In this document: one piece after another, positions 1 to 4,670 of the stretch
How positions within the stretch are numbered: position 1 is the first letter of the stretch
How the letters are laid out: every line of letters starts with the position of its first letter
Assembly (NCBI GenBank): GCA_022710505.1
Contig: JAKLGS010000021.1
Location: forward strand, 1 to 10,852
DNA from: Patescibacteria group bacterium
GTDB lineage: Bacteria; Patescibacteriota; WWE3; UBA101185; UBA10185
Direction of reading: 5' to 3'
Length of the DNA: 10,852 bases
The notes under the pieces: generated by a model
What the model was told of the DNA's origin: nothing
Seen by the model: the letters and a program-made list of their open reading frames with translations, nothing else
Database searches by the model: none
Made by a program: the position numbers and the translations under genes

Positions 1-121
1 CGGTAGAAAGTATTTTTCCAAAATCTACCTTCGCTCCGTAGAGATTCTTTGCGGAATAGTACATATTTTGAACATCCACAAATACCCCTACTCTTTGTTC
101 TTTATGTTGTGCGGGTACCAT
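1..121 (-). CDS. NYN-domain (PIN-like) nuclease, N-terminal part only
   Basis: This gene runs off the left edge, so only about 40 N-terminal residues are present. They read MVPAQHKEQRVGVFVDVQN and then MYYSAKNLYGAKVDFGKIL. The hydrophobic strand ending in VFVDVQN, with its early Asp and Asn, followed by a YYSAKNLYG helix, is the typical opening of NYN/LabA-type domains, which are metal-dependent RNases of the PIN-like fold. The Asp in FVDVQN would be a catalytic metal ligand. The start is ATG at 121-119: an in-frame TAA lies 8 codons upstream, and a TACAAT box sits exactly 6 nt before the ATG, predicting a leaderless mRNA. It lies downstream of the ferredoxin gene on the same strand but has its own promoter. 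The substrate is unknown, and the family call rests on a short stretch. Confidence 0.72.
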   Translation of the reverse strand, partial: MVPAQHKEQRVGVFVDVQNMYYSAKNLYGAKVDFGKILST

Positions 122-133
122 ACGGCTATTGTA
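122..133 (-). promoter_or_regulatory. -10 box of leaderless promoter for the NYN gene
   Basis: On the minus strand TACAAT (133-128) is followed by six bases (AGCCGT) and then the ATG. No Shine-Dalgarno fits between them, so transcription should start at or next to the A of the start codon. Confidence 0.55.
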
Positions 134-166
134 TATTGAAAATTACTGATAATAAAGAGGAGGTTT

Positions 167-370
167 CTATTCTATTGATATGGCTTGGACCGGACAAGAT
201 GAAGCGGCTTCTTTGATCTTTTCAGGATCTGTGTTTTCAGCACCTTCTTTTACGAAAGACTTACCTCTCTCCATATCAAAACCAAAAGCTTCGGGAGCGT
301 ACATACTGCAAGCTCCGCAACCGATACATTTTTCTTGATCTATTTTTACTTTATTTATTTTTTCTGACAT
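167..370 (-). CDS. single-cluster [4Fe-4S] ferredoxin
   Basis: This 67-residue soluble electron carrier is the usual length for a one-cluster bacterial ferredoxin. Residues 15-21 are CIGCGAC, giving the CxxCxxC ligands C15, C18 and C21, and C59 in SSCPVQAI supplies the fourth ligand with its following proline. The position that would hold a further cysteine after the CxxC triplet in two-cluster ferredoxins reads SMYAPEAF, so a second cluster is absent. The C-terminal PVQAISIE strand is typical. The partner enzyme is not in the window. The start ATG (370-368) has no Shine-Dalgarno; an extended -10 element (TG-t-TAAAAT) lies exactly 6 nt upstream, so the mRNA is probably leaderless. The stop is TAG. 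Confidence 0.93.
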   Translation of the reverse strand: MSEKINKVKIDQEKCIGCGACSMYAPEAFGFDMERGKSFVKEGAENTDPEKIKEAASSCPVQAISIE

Positions 371-385
371 GTGAGTATTTTAACA
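371..385 (-). promoter_or_regulatory. extended -10, leaderless promoter of the ferredoxin gene
   Basis: On the minus strand TG (385-384), one base, then TAAAAT (382-377) is followed by six bases and the ATG. The same TGTTAAAAT string at the same distance precedes the gene starting at 7340. Confidence 0.6.
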
Positions 386-444
386 GGAAATGACTGAAAA
401 ATGGAAGCTTAAATGGTAAAATTGCAGATGATTGTTGAGGTTAT

Positions 445-570
445 TGGGGGATCGTCTAATGGGAAGGACCATCTCGCTTCGCTCTAGAACCTTGCGATTA
501 GACTTAGATTTACATAGATACTTTTAGTGTTAGTTTTTGAAAATTTAATTTAATTTACTTAGTTTATTAT
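445..570 (+). repeat. tandem repeat unit 1 (126 bp) starting with a tRNA-Gln 5' copy
   Basis: The unit begins with the first 18 nt of the downstream tRNA-Gln (acceptor strand TGGGGGA plus the D-arm start TCGTCTAATGG) and continues, with one indel, through the D-stem GGACC. It then departs from the tRNA into a segment that can fold: GTCTAAT (454-460) is the exact reverse complement of ATTAGAC (497-503), with AAGG/CCTT and TCTCG/CTAGA pairings inside. The remainder (504-570) is AT-rich and ends in a possible promoter. It differs from units 2 and 3 by only one or two substitutions (CTCTAGAA instead of CTCGAGAA). The left edge is abrupt; the sequence before 443 does not match. Confidence 0.93.
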
Positions 571-696
571 TGGGGGATCGTCTAATGGGAAGAACCATCT
601 CGCTTCGCTCGAGAACCTTGCGATTAGACTTAGATTTACATAGATACTTTTAGTGTTAGTTTTTGAAAATTTAATTTAATTTACTTAGTTTATTAT
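571..696 (+). repeat. tandem repeat unit 2 (126 bp)
   Basis: This is the second copy at exactly 126 bp. It carries the same tRNA-Gln 5' segment and inverted repeat (580-586 with 623-629). GAAGAACC replaces GAAGGACC, which weakens one pair of both the D-stem-like and the AAGG/CCTT helices. The CTCGAGA version restores the inner stem TCTCG/CGAGA around a CTTCGCT loop. Confidence 0.93.
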
Positions 697-822
697 TGGG
701 GGATCGTCTAATGGGAAGGACCATCTCGCTTCGCTCGAGAACCTTGCGATTAGACTTAGATTTACATAGATACTTTTAGTGTTAGTTTTTGAAAATTTAA
801 TTTAATTTACTTAGTTTATTGT
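697..822 (+). repeat. tandem repeat unit 3 (126 bp), directly abutting the tRNA
   Basis: This is the third copy, and the functional tRNA-Gln begins exactly one period later at 823, so the tRNA occupies the fourth register of the array. The inverted repeat is 706-712 with 749-755. The unit ends TTATTGT rather than the TTATTAT of units 1 and 2. Near-identity of all three units implies recent amplification or ongoing homogenisation. Confidence 0.93.
789..817 (+). promoter_or_regulatory. candidate promoter of tRNA-Gln, repeated at the end of every unit
   Basis: TTGAAA (789-794), 17 bases, then TAGTTT (812-817) places the predicted start about 6 nt downstream, at the first base of the tRNA. Because this segment is part of the 126-bp unit, the same promoter would also precede units 2 and 3. 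The -10 box is a weak match to TATAAT. Confidence 0.4.
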
Positions 823-896
823 TGGGGGATCGTCTAATGGTAGGACCTCGCACTCTGGATGCGGTAATTGGGGTTCGAATCCCTGTCCCCCAGCCA
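823..896 (+). tRNA. tRNA-Gln (anticodon CUG), CCA encoded
   Basis: A full cloverleaf of 74 nt. The acceptor TGGGGGA (823-829) pairs with TCCCCCA (886-892), followed by discriminator G893 and encoded CCA (894-896). The D-arm is GTCT/GGAC around AATGGTA. The anticodon stem TCGCA/TGCGG encloses the loop CTCTGGA with anticodon CTG, which reads CAG (Gln). The variable loop is TAAT. The T-arm has stem TGGGG/CCCTG and loop TTCGAAT. The U1-A72 pair and G73 are typical of tRNA-Gln. A strong terminator follows. The 5' 26 nt or so are copied three times upstream and the 3' 21 nt once downstream. Confidence 0.95.
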
Positions 897-897
897 C
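876..897 (+). repeat. direct repeat copy 1 (tRNA-Gln 3' end)
   Basis: A 22-bp segment covering the T-loop end, acceptor 3' strand, CCA and one more base (starts CGAATCCCTG, ends CCAGCCAC) recurs perfectly at 1017-1038. This resembles the duplication left when an integrative element uses a tRNA 3' end as attachment site, although only 141 bp separate the copies. Confidence 0.9.
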
Positions 898-902
898 GAA
901 AA

Positions 903-937
903 CAGCCACAAGGCCTTTAGGTTTTGTGGTTGTTTTT
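903..937 (+). terminator. Rho-independent terminator after tRNA-Gln
   Basis: C903 to C915 pairs with G920 to G932 as a 13-bp stem (with three G-T pairs) closed by a TTTA loop and followed directly by five T (933-937). It lies 7 nt after the tRNA CCA. Confidence 0.85.
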
Positions 938-1038
938 GTTGGGGCAGGGATGAAAATGCTGAGGCACGACGGTGCCAAAGCGGGGTCGACTGAGCATCCG
1001 CAGATGCGAAGGTGACCGAATCCCTGTCCCCCAGCCAC
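938..1038 (+). other. GC-rich, strongly foldable element ending in a tRNA-Gln 3' copy
   Basis: This short stretch is far more GC-rich than its surroundings and folds well on paper. GGGGCAGGGAT (941-951) pairs with ATCCCTG and CCCC (1020-1026, 1028-1031) as an 11-bp closing stem with one bulged T. Inside are a perfect hairpin GGCAC-GACG-GTGCC (963-976), a perfect hairpin GCATC-CGCA-GATGC (994-1007) and an enclosing helix GGTC/GACC (984-987 with 1014-1017). GCAT at 994-997 could alternatively pair with ATGC at 956-959. The 3' arm is the tRNA-Gln 3' copy including CCA. No standard D-, anticodon- or T-arm is present, so it is not a normal tRNA. It may be a structured RNA, a tRNA-like pseudogene or a recombination site. 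Confidence 0.6.
1017..1038 (+). repeat. direct repeat copy 2 (tRNA-Gln 3' end)
   Basis: Perfect 22-bp copy of 876-897. Here the bases before CGAAT are GGTGAC rather than GGGGTT, so the T-arm is not rebuilt. It forms the 3' strand of the closing stem of the structured element. Confidence 0.9.
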
Positions 1039-1076
1039 AGATTACATATTGAAATTAACCTTAAAAAACCATGATG

Positions 1077-1090
1077 TATAATATTAATTG
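1077..1090 (+). promoter_or_regulatory. -10 box, short-leader promoter of the DUF5674-like gene
   Basis: TATAAT (1077-1082) lies 8 nt before the ATG at 1091, and no Shine-Dalgarno is present. TTAACC (1055-1060) is a weak -35 at 16 bp. The mRNA should have almost no 5' leader. Confidence 0.5.
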
Positions 1091-1423
1091 ATGGTAATAG
1101 TACTTGATAAGAAAATAACTCACGAACAATTCAAACAAGCTTGTGAAGCATACTCTGACTACATCAAAACAGTTATAGATATAGAAAAAAATGTACTAGC
1201 TATTGGTGGAGAATATCATATTGACTGCGAAGAAGTTCTAATTAAAAGTGGTAGTAGACTAGAAAATCTCTTTGGAGGAGGTTACCGCGTAAGCACTAAG
1301 GAAGTGGAATATATGGCAATGAGTAATTACAAACCAGCCTTGGGAAAAAACACCTATGAAATCACAGATCCAAAAGTAAGACAGCGTTTAGAAAATTTAA
1401 CTAAAGAATTTCTAGAAATTTAA
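1091..1423 (+). CDS. DUF5674-like small protein
   Basis: A 110-residue protein with no signal peptide or membrane segment. The block VIDIEKNVLAIGGEYHIDCE followed by EVLIKSGSRLENLFG, then a Y/M-containing strand with N-x-x-P (NYKPALG), and a final helix after ITDPKVRQRL match my memory of the DUF5674 family, common in CPR and some other bacteria and of unknown function. An in-frame TTG one codon earlier (1088) is possible, but ATG at 1091 fits the -10 spacing better. The stop codon is followed by one base and then the ATG of the next gene, so the two are almost certainly co-transcribed. The pairing of two small proteins resembles a toxin-antitoxin layout, but nothing in the sequence proves that. 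Confidence 0.72.
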   Translation: MVIVLDKKITHEQFKQACEAYSDYIKTVIDIEKNVLAIGGEYHIDCEEVLIKSGSRLENLFGGGYRVSTKEVEYMAMSNYKPALGKNTYEITDPKVRQRLENLTKEFLEI

Positions 1424-1424
1424 A

Positions 1425-1700
1425 ATGAGAGATAAGCAATTTTTTATAAATTCAATAAAAATGGACCTTTTAAGGGTGGTGACAGCAGCGGGCAATCTAA
1501 ATAACCCAATACCTCAAGAGTCGGTTAATGAGTTTCTTACCCACGCAATAAACGATTTTGATAAAACTTCTTTAGACGAGAAGGATAAAATGTTTAAAAA
1601 GCAATTGATAAATCTCAGAGATAGCCTGACCTCAATAAATGATCCACATAAAAGATTGCGATGGACAGAGGATGTTCTAACAATCAGGTGCAGAATTTAA
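1425..1700 (+). CDS. unknown 91-residue protein, downstream partner of the DUF5674-like gene
   Basis: I do not recognise this protein. It starts (MRDKQFFINS) one base after the stop of the DUF5674-like gene and has no Shine-Dalgarno of its own, so translation is probably coupled to the upstream gene. The sequence looks mainly helical and charged, with a KMDLLRVVTAAGNL helix, a DFDKTSLDEKDKMFKKQL helix and a C-terminal RLRWTEDVL segment. There is no membrane segment, catalytic motif or metal-binding pattern. No obvious terminator follows. It may be a regulator or the second component of a small two-gene module; both are guesses. Confidence 0.65.
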   Translation: MRDKQFFINSIKMDLLRVVTAAGNLNNPIPQESVNEFLTHAINDFDKTSLDEKDKMFKKQLINLRDSLTSINDPHKRLRWTEDVLTIRCRI

Positions 1701-1850
1701 ACACAGGGCAACTTACGAGATAACTAAAATCATGGACTAACGTTCTCAACCATCGTAAAAATCTTCGTTTATATTTGAAAAAATACTTCAGTTATCTTCT
1801 ATAGGTTATTTATATCTATAAGATTATTTTAATTCTTATACAAGTTATAA

Positions 1851-1888
1851 ATCAAACAAAAAGACGGCATATTTTTATACACCGTCTT
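1851..1888 (-). terminator. Rho-independent terminator of the 2113-1901 gene
   Basis: Read on the minus strand, AAGACGG (1888 to 1882) pairs with CCGTCTT (1867 to 1861), with further A-T pairing inside, followed by TTTTGTTTGATTT. It lies just after the stop codon of the small gene. The stretch 1701-1850 to its left is AT-rich and shows no gene. Confidence 0.8.
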
Positions 1889-1900
1889 AGGCAAACTATC

Positions 1901-2113
1901 TTACAATATTCCGTGACTTTTCAGAATTGACACGGTAGCCTGATGCACACGACGTTCCTGTTCAACCTCATTGTATTTTGATATTGCCTTGCGTAATTTC
2001 TCCTCGTCAATATTATCAGCTGGGCGTGTGTCCCATTGGGATTGAATTACTTCATCAGATAAACCATATTCTCTTGCGATTTGGAAAAATCGTTCTTTTG
2101 TCATGGGTGCCAT
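1901..2113 (-). CDS. unknown 70-residue protein
   Basis: I do not recognise this protein. It is a soluble, charged, apparently all-helical chain: MTKERFFQIAREYGLSDEVI near the N-terminus, a QWDTRPADNIDEEKLRKAI middle, then EVEQERRVHQATVSILKSHG. The first helix with REYGLSDEVI could belong to a small helix-turn-helix or adaptor fold, but no diagnostic motif is visible. Its expression signals are the best in the window: TTGACA (2172-2167), 16 bp, an extended -10 TATAAG (2150-2145), a leader of about 25 nt, a strong GGAG Shine-Dalgarno and a clear terminator. That argues for a real, well-expressed monocistronic gene. ATG at 2113-2111 fits the Shine-Dalgarno spacing; the second Met, three codons later, does not. 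Confidence 0.75.
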   Translation of the reverse strand: MAPMTKERFFQIAREYGLSDEVIQSQWDTRPADNIDEEKLRKAISKYNEVEQERRVHQATVSILKSHGIL

Positions 2114-2119
2114 TTCTTA

Positions 2120-2172
2120 TCTCCTTTCTTAAGATTTTATGGTACTTATAACACTTCTCGCATACCTGTCAA
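2120..2172 (-). promoter_or_regulatory. sigma70-type promoter and Shine-Dalgarno of the 70-aa gene
   Basis: On the minus strand TTGACA (2172-2167), a 16-bp spacer and TATAAG (2150-2145) preceded by TG plus one base form a near-consensus promoter. AAAGGAG lies about 8 nt before the ATG. This is a leadered gene, unlike most neighbours. Confidence 0.8.
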
Positions 2173-2209
2173 TACATATCTTTAAATTTGAATATGTGGA
2201 TATTAGATC

Positions 2210-2773
2210 TTAATCAACAATAATATTCACATCAGAAGGAAGACCTTTTATTATAATATCAAGATCTTGAACAGAATAATCGTTACCTGAAAGGTTAAGA
2301 ACCTTGAGCTTTGTTAATTGTCCCAACTCATTTGGCAAACCTGTCAGTTGATTATTTGATAAATCAAGAACCTCGAGATTAGGTAGGTGACCTACCTCAG
2401 CGGGAACCCCTGTCATTAAATTGTTCGATGCATTCAACACTTTTAATTTAGTTAATTTTCCAATCTCAGAAGGAAGCGCACCTGTTAATTTATTATTTGA
2501 AATATTTAACTCTTCTAAATCAGTTCTAGATAAAACGTAAGATGGCAATTTTTCTAACCCCTGACCACTTAAATCCAAAGATTTTCTAGCAGATATTTCT
2601 GGTGTTTGAGTTTCTTCTTTTTCCCCTTTTTCTTCTTTTTCATTATTATTAGTAATTACTTGTTTTATTGGGTTTTTTGGAGATTTTATTACAGAAGAAT
2701 AAAGCCAAAAAGAAGCTATTCCTAAGACAAATACAACTAAAAGTAAGGGTAAAGAAGTTTTTTTATTATTCAT
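2210..2773 (-). CDS. membrane-anchored leucine-rich-repeat protein
   Basis: A 187-residue protein starting MNNKKTSLPLLLVVFVLG. Residues about 7-27 form a hydrophobic signal anchor. A lysine- and glutamate-rich linker follows (about 28-61), then five or so leucine-rich repeats of about 23 residues (about 62-180) with the LxxLxLSxNxLTGLPxELGxLTxL pattern; LKVLN and LEVLDLSNN recur. This places a small LRR solenoid outside the membrane, suited to protein-protein binding. The frame is open upstream to 2833, but that extension lies in the terminator hairpin. The start at 2773 is supported by a promoter with TTGCTT, 17 bp and extended -10 TAAGTT only 7 nt upstream. No enzymatic domain is present. 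The partner is unknown. Confidence 0.88.
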   Translation of the reverse strand: MNNKKTSLPLLLVVFVLGIASFWLYSSVIKSPKNPIKQVITNNNEKEEKGEKEETQTPEISARKSLDLSGQGLEKLPSYVLSRTDLEELNISNNKLTGALPSEIGKLTKLKVLNASNNLMTGVPAEVGHLPNLEVLDLSNNQLTGLPNELGQLTKLKVLNLSGNDYSVQDLDIIIKGLPSDVNIIVD

Positions 2774-2809
2774 AAAATTAAACTTAACATTTATTAACCC
2801 ATTAAGCAA
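2774..2809 (-). promoter_or_regulatory. leaderless-type promoter of the LRR gene
   Basis: On the minus strand TTGCTT (2809-2804), 17 bp, TAAGTT (2786-2781) preceded by TG plus one base, then 7 nt to the ATG. No Shine-Dalgarno is present. Confidence 0.5.
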
Positions 2810-2821
2810 AGCAGGTAAAAG

Positions 2822-2852
2822 AAAAACCGGCATTTTTTCGATGTCGGTTTTT
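2822..2852 (-). terminator. duplicated degV-type terminator, now behind the HEXXH gene
   Basis: On the minus strand AAAAACCGACAT pairs with ATGCCGGTTTTT (one A-C mismatch), followed by CTTTT. It is the diverged twin of the terminator at 4559-4590, and it would end transcription of the HEXXH gene before the LRR promoter. Confidence 0.8.
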
Positions 2853-2860
2853 GTAAAGTA

Positions 2861-2929
2861 CTATTTTTTTATTTCTACCACAATACCTAGAGCCCCCCCC
2901 TTCCTGTGTGTGTGGGTTGAAGTTATAAC
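2861..2929 (-). pseudogene. degV C-terminal remnant (about 22 codons)
   Basis: Read on the minus strand, these codons give VITSTHTHRKGGALG followed by IVVEIKK and a TAG stop. The intact DegV in this window ends VIATHTGRGALG followed by VVVVEIKR and a TAG stop. The end of the ligand-pocket motif (HTGxGALG) and the terminal strand are recognisable but disturbed by extra residues. No DegV sequence precedes it; the HEXXH gene ends 14 nt upstream. It is a dead tail of a diverged degV copy, or what an integration event left behind. Silent and near-silent codon differences suggest an old paralog rather than a fresh duplication. Confidence 0.75.
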
Positions 2930-2942
2930 AATATATGAGTGG

Positions 2943-3749
2943 TTAAAACCTATCCCAAAATTTATAAACCCCACTTCCATCATTTATCTCTGAGAACTCT
3001 TTTCCAATAGGCAAAGATTTAACAGTTTTCAGAAACACATCATCACTATCATCACTATCAATTTCACTTGGCAATTTTGCTATTACAGACAAGGCCTCGC
3101 TACCAATTACTTCCTCAATCATTTTTATACCTTTAGGAGGATTTTTTATATGTAGCCTTTGTAATTGATTTAATACATCTACATATTCCATATCTAAACT
3201 CCTAGCAACTTTTAAAATAATCATATCTACCAAAACAACGGTTCTATAATAATTAACTAATAATTTGTGTCTGTCCAAATCTGATACGTACTTAGTTAAA
3301 TTAGGTTGGTTTTTCCAAAATCTTTTTATTACATACCAACACGTAAGTTCAGTAAAACCCTCATCAAGGATTCTAAATTCATCTTGATTTCTACCAGAAA
3401 AACCTGCTTGAAAGGTAGTTGTTGCCCTTCTGTTTCCTAATTCATAACTACGAAAAGAAGCGAAATGAACCAATTCGTGAGTAAGGGTCTTTAATTTCTG
3501 AAACTTGCTTCGAGATAATTTGTCACTAACAATAATATCCTCCAAACCTAGTCTTATATACCCATTACTGTCCGGGGGTATATATTTCTCACTTCTTTTA
3601 ACAAGACTACCATATTCCTGTTCGGGTAAGATTAAAATCTTATAGACATCTGGCAAAATTTCTTTTAAATCAACTCCGAGGTGTACACCGTACTCGTACA
3701 TAGAGTTAAGAACACTTTTTATATCATCAGTAGATAACTCAGCGGGCAT
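2943..3749 (-). CDS. HEXXH zinc-metallopeptidase-like protein
   Basis: A 268-residue protein without a signal peptide. The zincin motif is LTHELVHFASF with H91, E92 and H95: two histidine zinc ligands and the catalytic Glu. About 35 residues later LDEGFTELTCW offers E130 or E134 as the third ligand, as in gluzincin-like peptidases. The C-terminal half is helical, with an acidic SDDSDD stretch (231-237). No known family comes to mind beyond a general minigluzincin or M48/M78-type resemblance. The frame is open 12 codons further upstream, but TATAAT (3761-3756) ends exactly 6 nt before ATG 3749 (MPAELSTDD), fixing a leaderless start. It sits in the insert bounded by the degV tail copies. Whether it cleaves a protein partner is unknown. 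Confidence 0.72.
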   Translation of the reverse strand: MPAELSTDDIKSVLNSMYEYGVHLGVDLKEILPDVYKILILPEQEYGSLVKRSEKYIPPDSNGYIRLGLEDIIVSDKLSRSKFQKLKTLTHELVHFASFRSYELGNRRATTTFQAGFSGRNQDEFRILDEGFTELTCWYVIKRFWKNQPNLTKYVSDLDRHKLLVNYYRTVVLVDMIILKVARSLDMEYVDVLNQLQRLHIKNPPKGIKMIEEVIGSEALSVIAKLPSEIDSDDSDDVFLKTVKSLPIGKEFSEINDGSGVYKFWDRF

Positions 3750-3761
3750 AACTAAATTATA
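3750..3761 (-). promoter_or_regulatory. -10 box of leaderless promoter for the HEXXH gene
   Basis: A perfect TATAAT on the minus strand (3761-3756) is followed by six bases and ATG. TTGTTT at 18 bp spacing is a possible -35. The spacing decides the start codon. Confidence 0.65.
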
Positions 3762-3875
3762 CAGGTTTAAAAATATCAGAAACAACTACTTTTTTGCAAA
3801 ATACATTGTCACATACCTCATCGTCTTAGCCAACAAGCCTAAAAATTTAAATACTTTAAAGACTGTTATAAGATC

Positions 3876-4379
3876 TCAAGGGTTGGATATAAGCTTCCTT
3901 ACACCTTCTATAAAAGCTTCTTTTGTTTCAGCAATTTTTCCATAATTTTTATGTTCTTTTTGAACCCACTCACACAAAATATATTCTGGAGCCCACTCTT
4001 TTTCTGGATAAAGCTGCTTCGTCTCTTCTTTGGATTCGTACTCACATGTGAAATAACGAGGTGTATCAGAAGTTACAATTCCAATATATGTGGCTTCTGG
4101 GGATTTCTGGGGAACTGGACATTTGATAACAACCATCTCCAACTCGTTTTCAAATTTAACTTTTTCTATATGAAAATCATCTTCAGCAAGAATAATTTCT
4201 TTATCTATAAAATCGTAATTAGGATTCTCTTTAATTTTGTTAAAATTTGTAATTAGACCTTGATTAACCTTATCAATATCTCCTTTTAGTAAGTTAAGAA
4301 AATCAGGGCTTCCAAATGTGGAATCCCTTAGAAACATATGTTCGAAATAATATAAAAGGCTTGGAGCATTGTTGGACAT
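3876..4379 (-). CDS. unknown 167-residue protein
   Basis: I do not recognise this protein. It starts MSNNAPSLLYYFEHMF, is soluble and rich in Glu, Lys and aromatic residues, and has a central strand-rich part (EKVKFENELEMVVIKCPVPQ, then ATYIGIVTSDTPRYFTCEYE) and a C-terminal helix (KEAFIEGVRKL). Cysteines are scattered and do not form a motif. The reading frame extends 18 codons upstream, but a Shine-Dalgarno (AAAGGA about 7 nt away) selects ATG 4379. TATAAT at 4428-4423 gives a leader of about 37 nt. The stop is the only TGA in the window. It lies with the HEXXH gene between the two degV tail copies, each gene having its own promoter. Expression in response to a regulator cannot be judged. 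Confidence 0.7.
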   Translation of the reverse strand: MSNNAPSLLYYFEHMFLRDSTFGSPDFLNLLKGDIDKVNQGLITNFNKIKENPNYDFIDKEIILAEDDFHIEKVKFENELEMVVIKCPVPQKSPEATYIGIVTSDTPRYFTCEYESKEETKQLYPEKEWAPEYILCEWVQKEHKNYGKIAETKEAFIEGVRKLISNP

Positions 4380-4383
4380 TTTT

Positions 4384-4428
4384 ATCCTTTCAAAAACTTG
4401 ATATAAAATACAGCACGTATTTATTATA
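4384..4428 (-). promoter_or_regulatory. -10 box and Shine-Dalgarno of the 167-aa gene
   Basis: On the minus strand TATAAT (4428-4423) precedes a leader of about 37 nt with AAAGGA shortly before the ATG. No good -35 is seen. The stretch 4434-4551 upstream carries no gene. Confidence 0.5.
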
Positions 4429-4551
4429 CACACAATTTTTACTTCAATAAATTAACTGGAAGAACTTGTATCTTATATTCAACCGAAACACATTGTTCCT
4501 TTTGAAAAAAAGTACATATTGTAAAACTTATCCAACAATTTGAAGTTTTAG

Positions 4552-4670
4552 AGGTAAAAGAAAAACCGACATTTTTCCGATGTCGGTTTTGTAAAGTACT
4601 ATCTTTTTATTTCTACCACTACTACCCCCAAAGCCCCTCTTCCGGTATGTGTTGCTATAACGGGGCCCGT
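4552..4670 (-). repeat. direct repeat, degV 3' end and terminator (intact copy)
   Basis: Partner of 2813-2930. The terminator-proximal 65 bp are nearly identical between copies, and the part inside the degV coding region is similar mainly at the protein level. Confidence 0.85.
4559..4590 (-). terminator. Rho-independent terminator of degV
   Basis: On the minus strand AAAACCGACAT and ATGTCGGTTTT form a perfect 11-bp stem around CGGAAAA, followed by TCTTTT. It lies 9 nt after the degV stop. Confidence 0.88.

Larger units (their letters stand above)
2813..2930 (-). repeat. direct repeat, copy of the degV 3' end and terminator
   Basis: From AGGTAAAAG (2813) to about 2880 the sequence matches 4552-4619 with only a few differences, covering the terminator hairpin, spacer and last degV codons. 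Beyond that it still aligns at the codon level to the degV C-terminus, to about 2930. The two copies bracket the genes at 2943-4379. Low-complexity slips are visible in this copy: eight C in a row (2893-2900) and a GT run (2905-2913). Confidence 0.85.

Noticed and set aside
445..822. CRISPR array or three extra tRNA genes
   Set aside because: The repeats have no unique spacers and lose the anticodon and T-arm of the tRNA, so they are neither.
811..1038. 75-codon open frame on the minus strand
   Set aside because: It is antisense to tRNA-Gln, its terminator and the structured element; its sequence is explained by those features.
1790..1830. Inverted repeat TATAG/CTATA in the AT-rich gap after the 91-aa gene
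   Set aside because: A short all-A/T-rich stem without a T tract; expected by chance in such composition.
2774..2833. 20-residue N-terminal extension of the LRR protein
   Set aside because: It is read from the duplicated terminator hairpin; a promoter with its -10 7 nt before ATG 2773 and the normal signal anchor after that ATG favour the shorter form.
3876..3878. TGA recoded as Gly, extending the 167-aa protein about 30 codons
   Set aside because: The downstream frame is open, but no other gene uses an internal TGA, which would be expected throughout under the Absconditabacteria/Gracilibacteria code.
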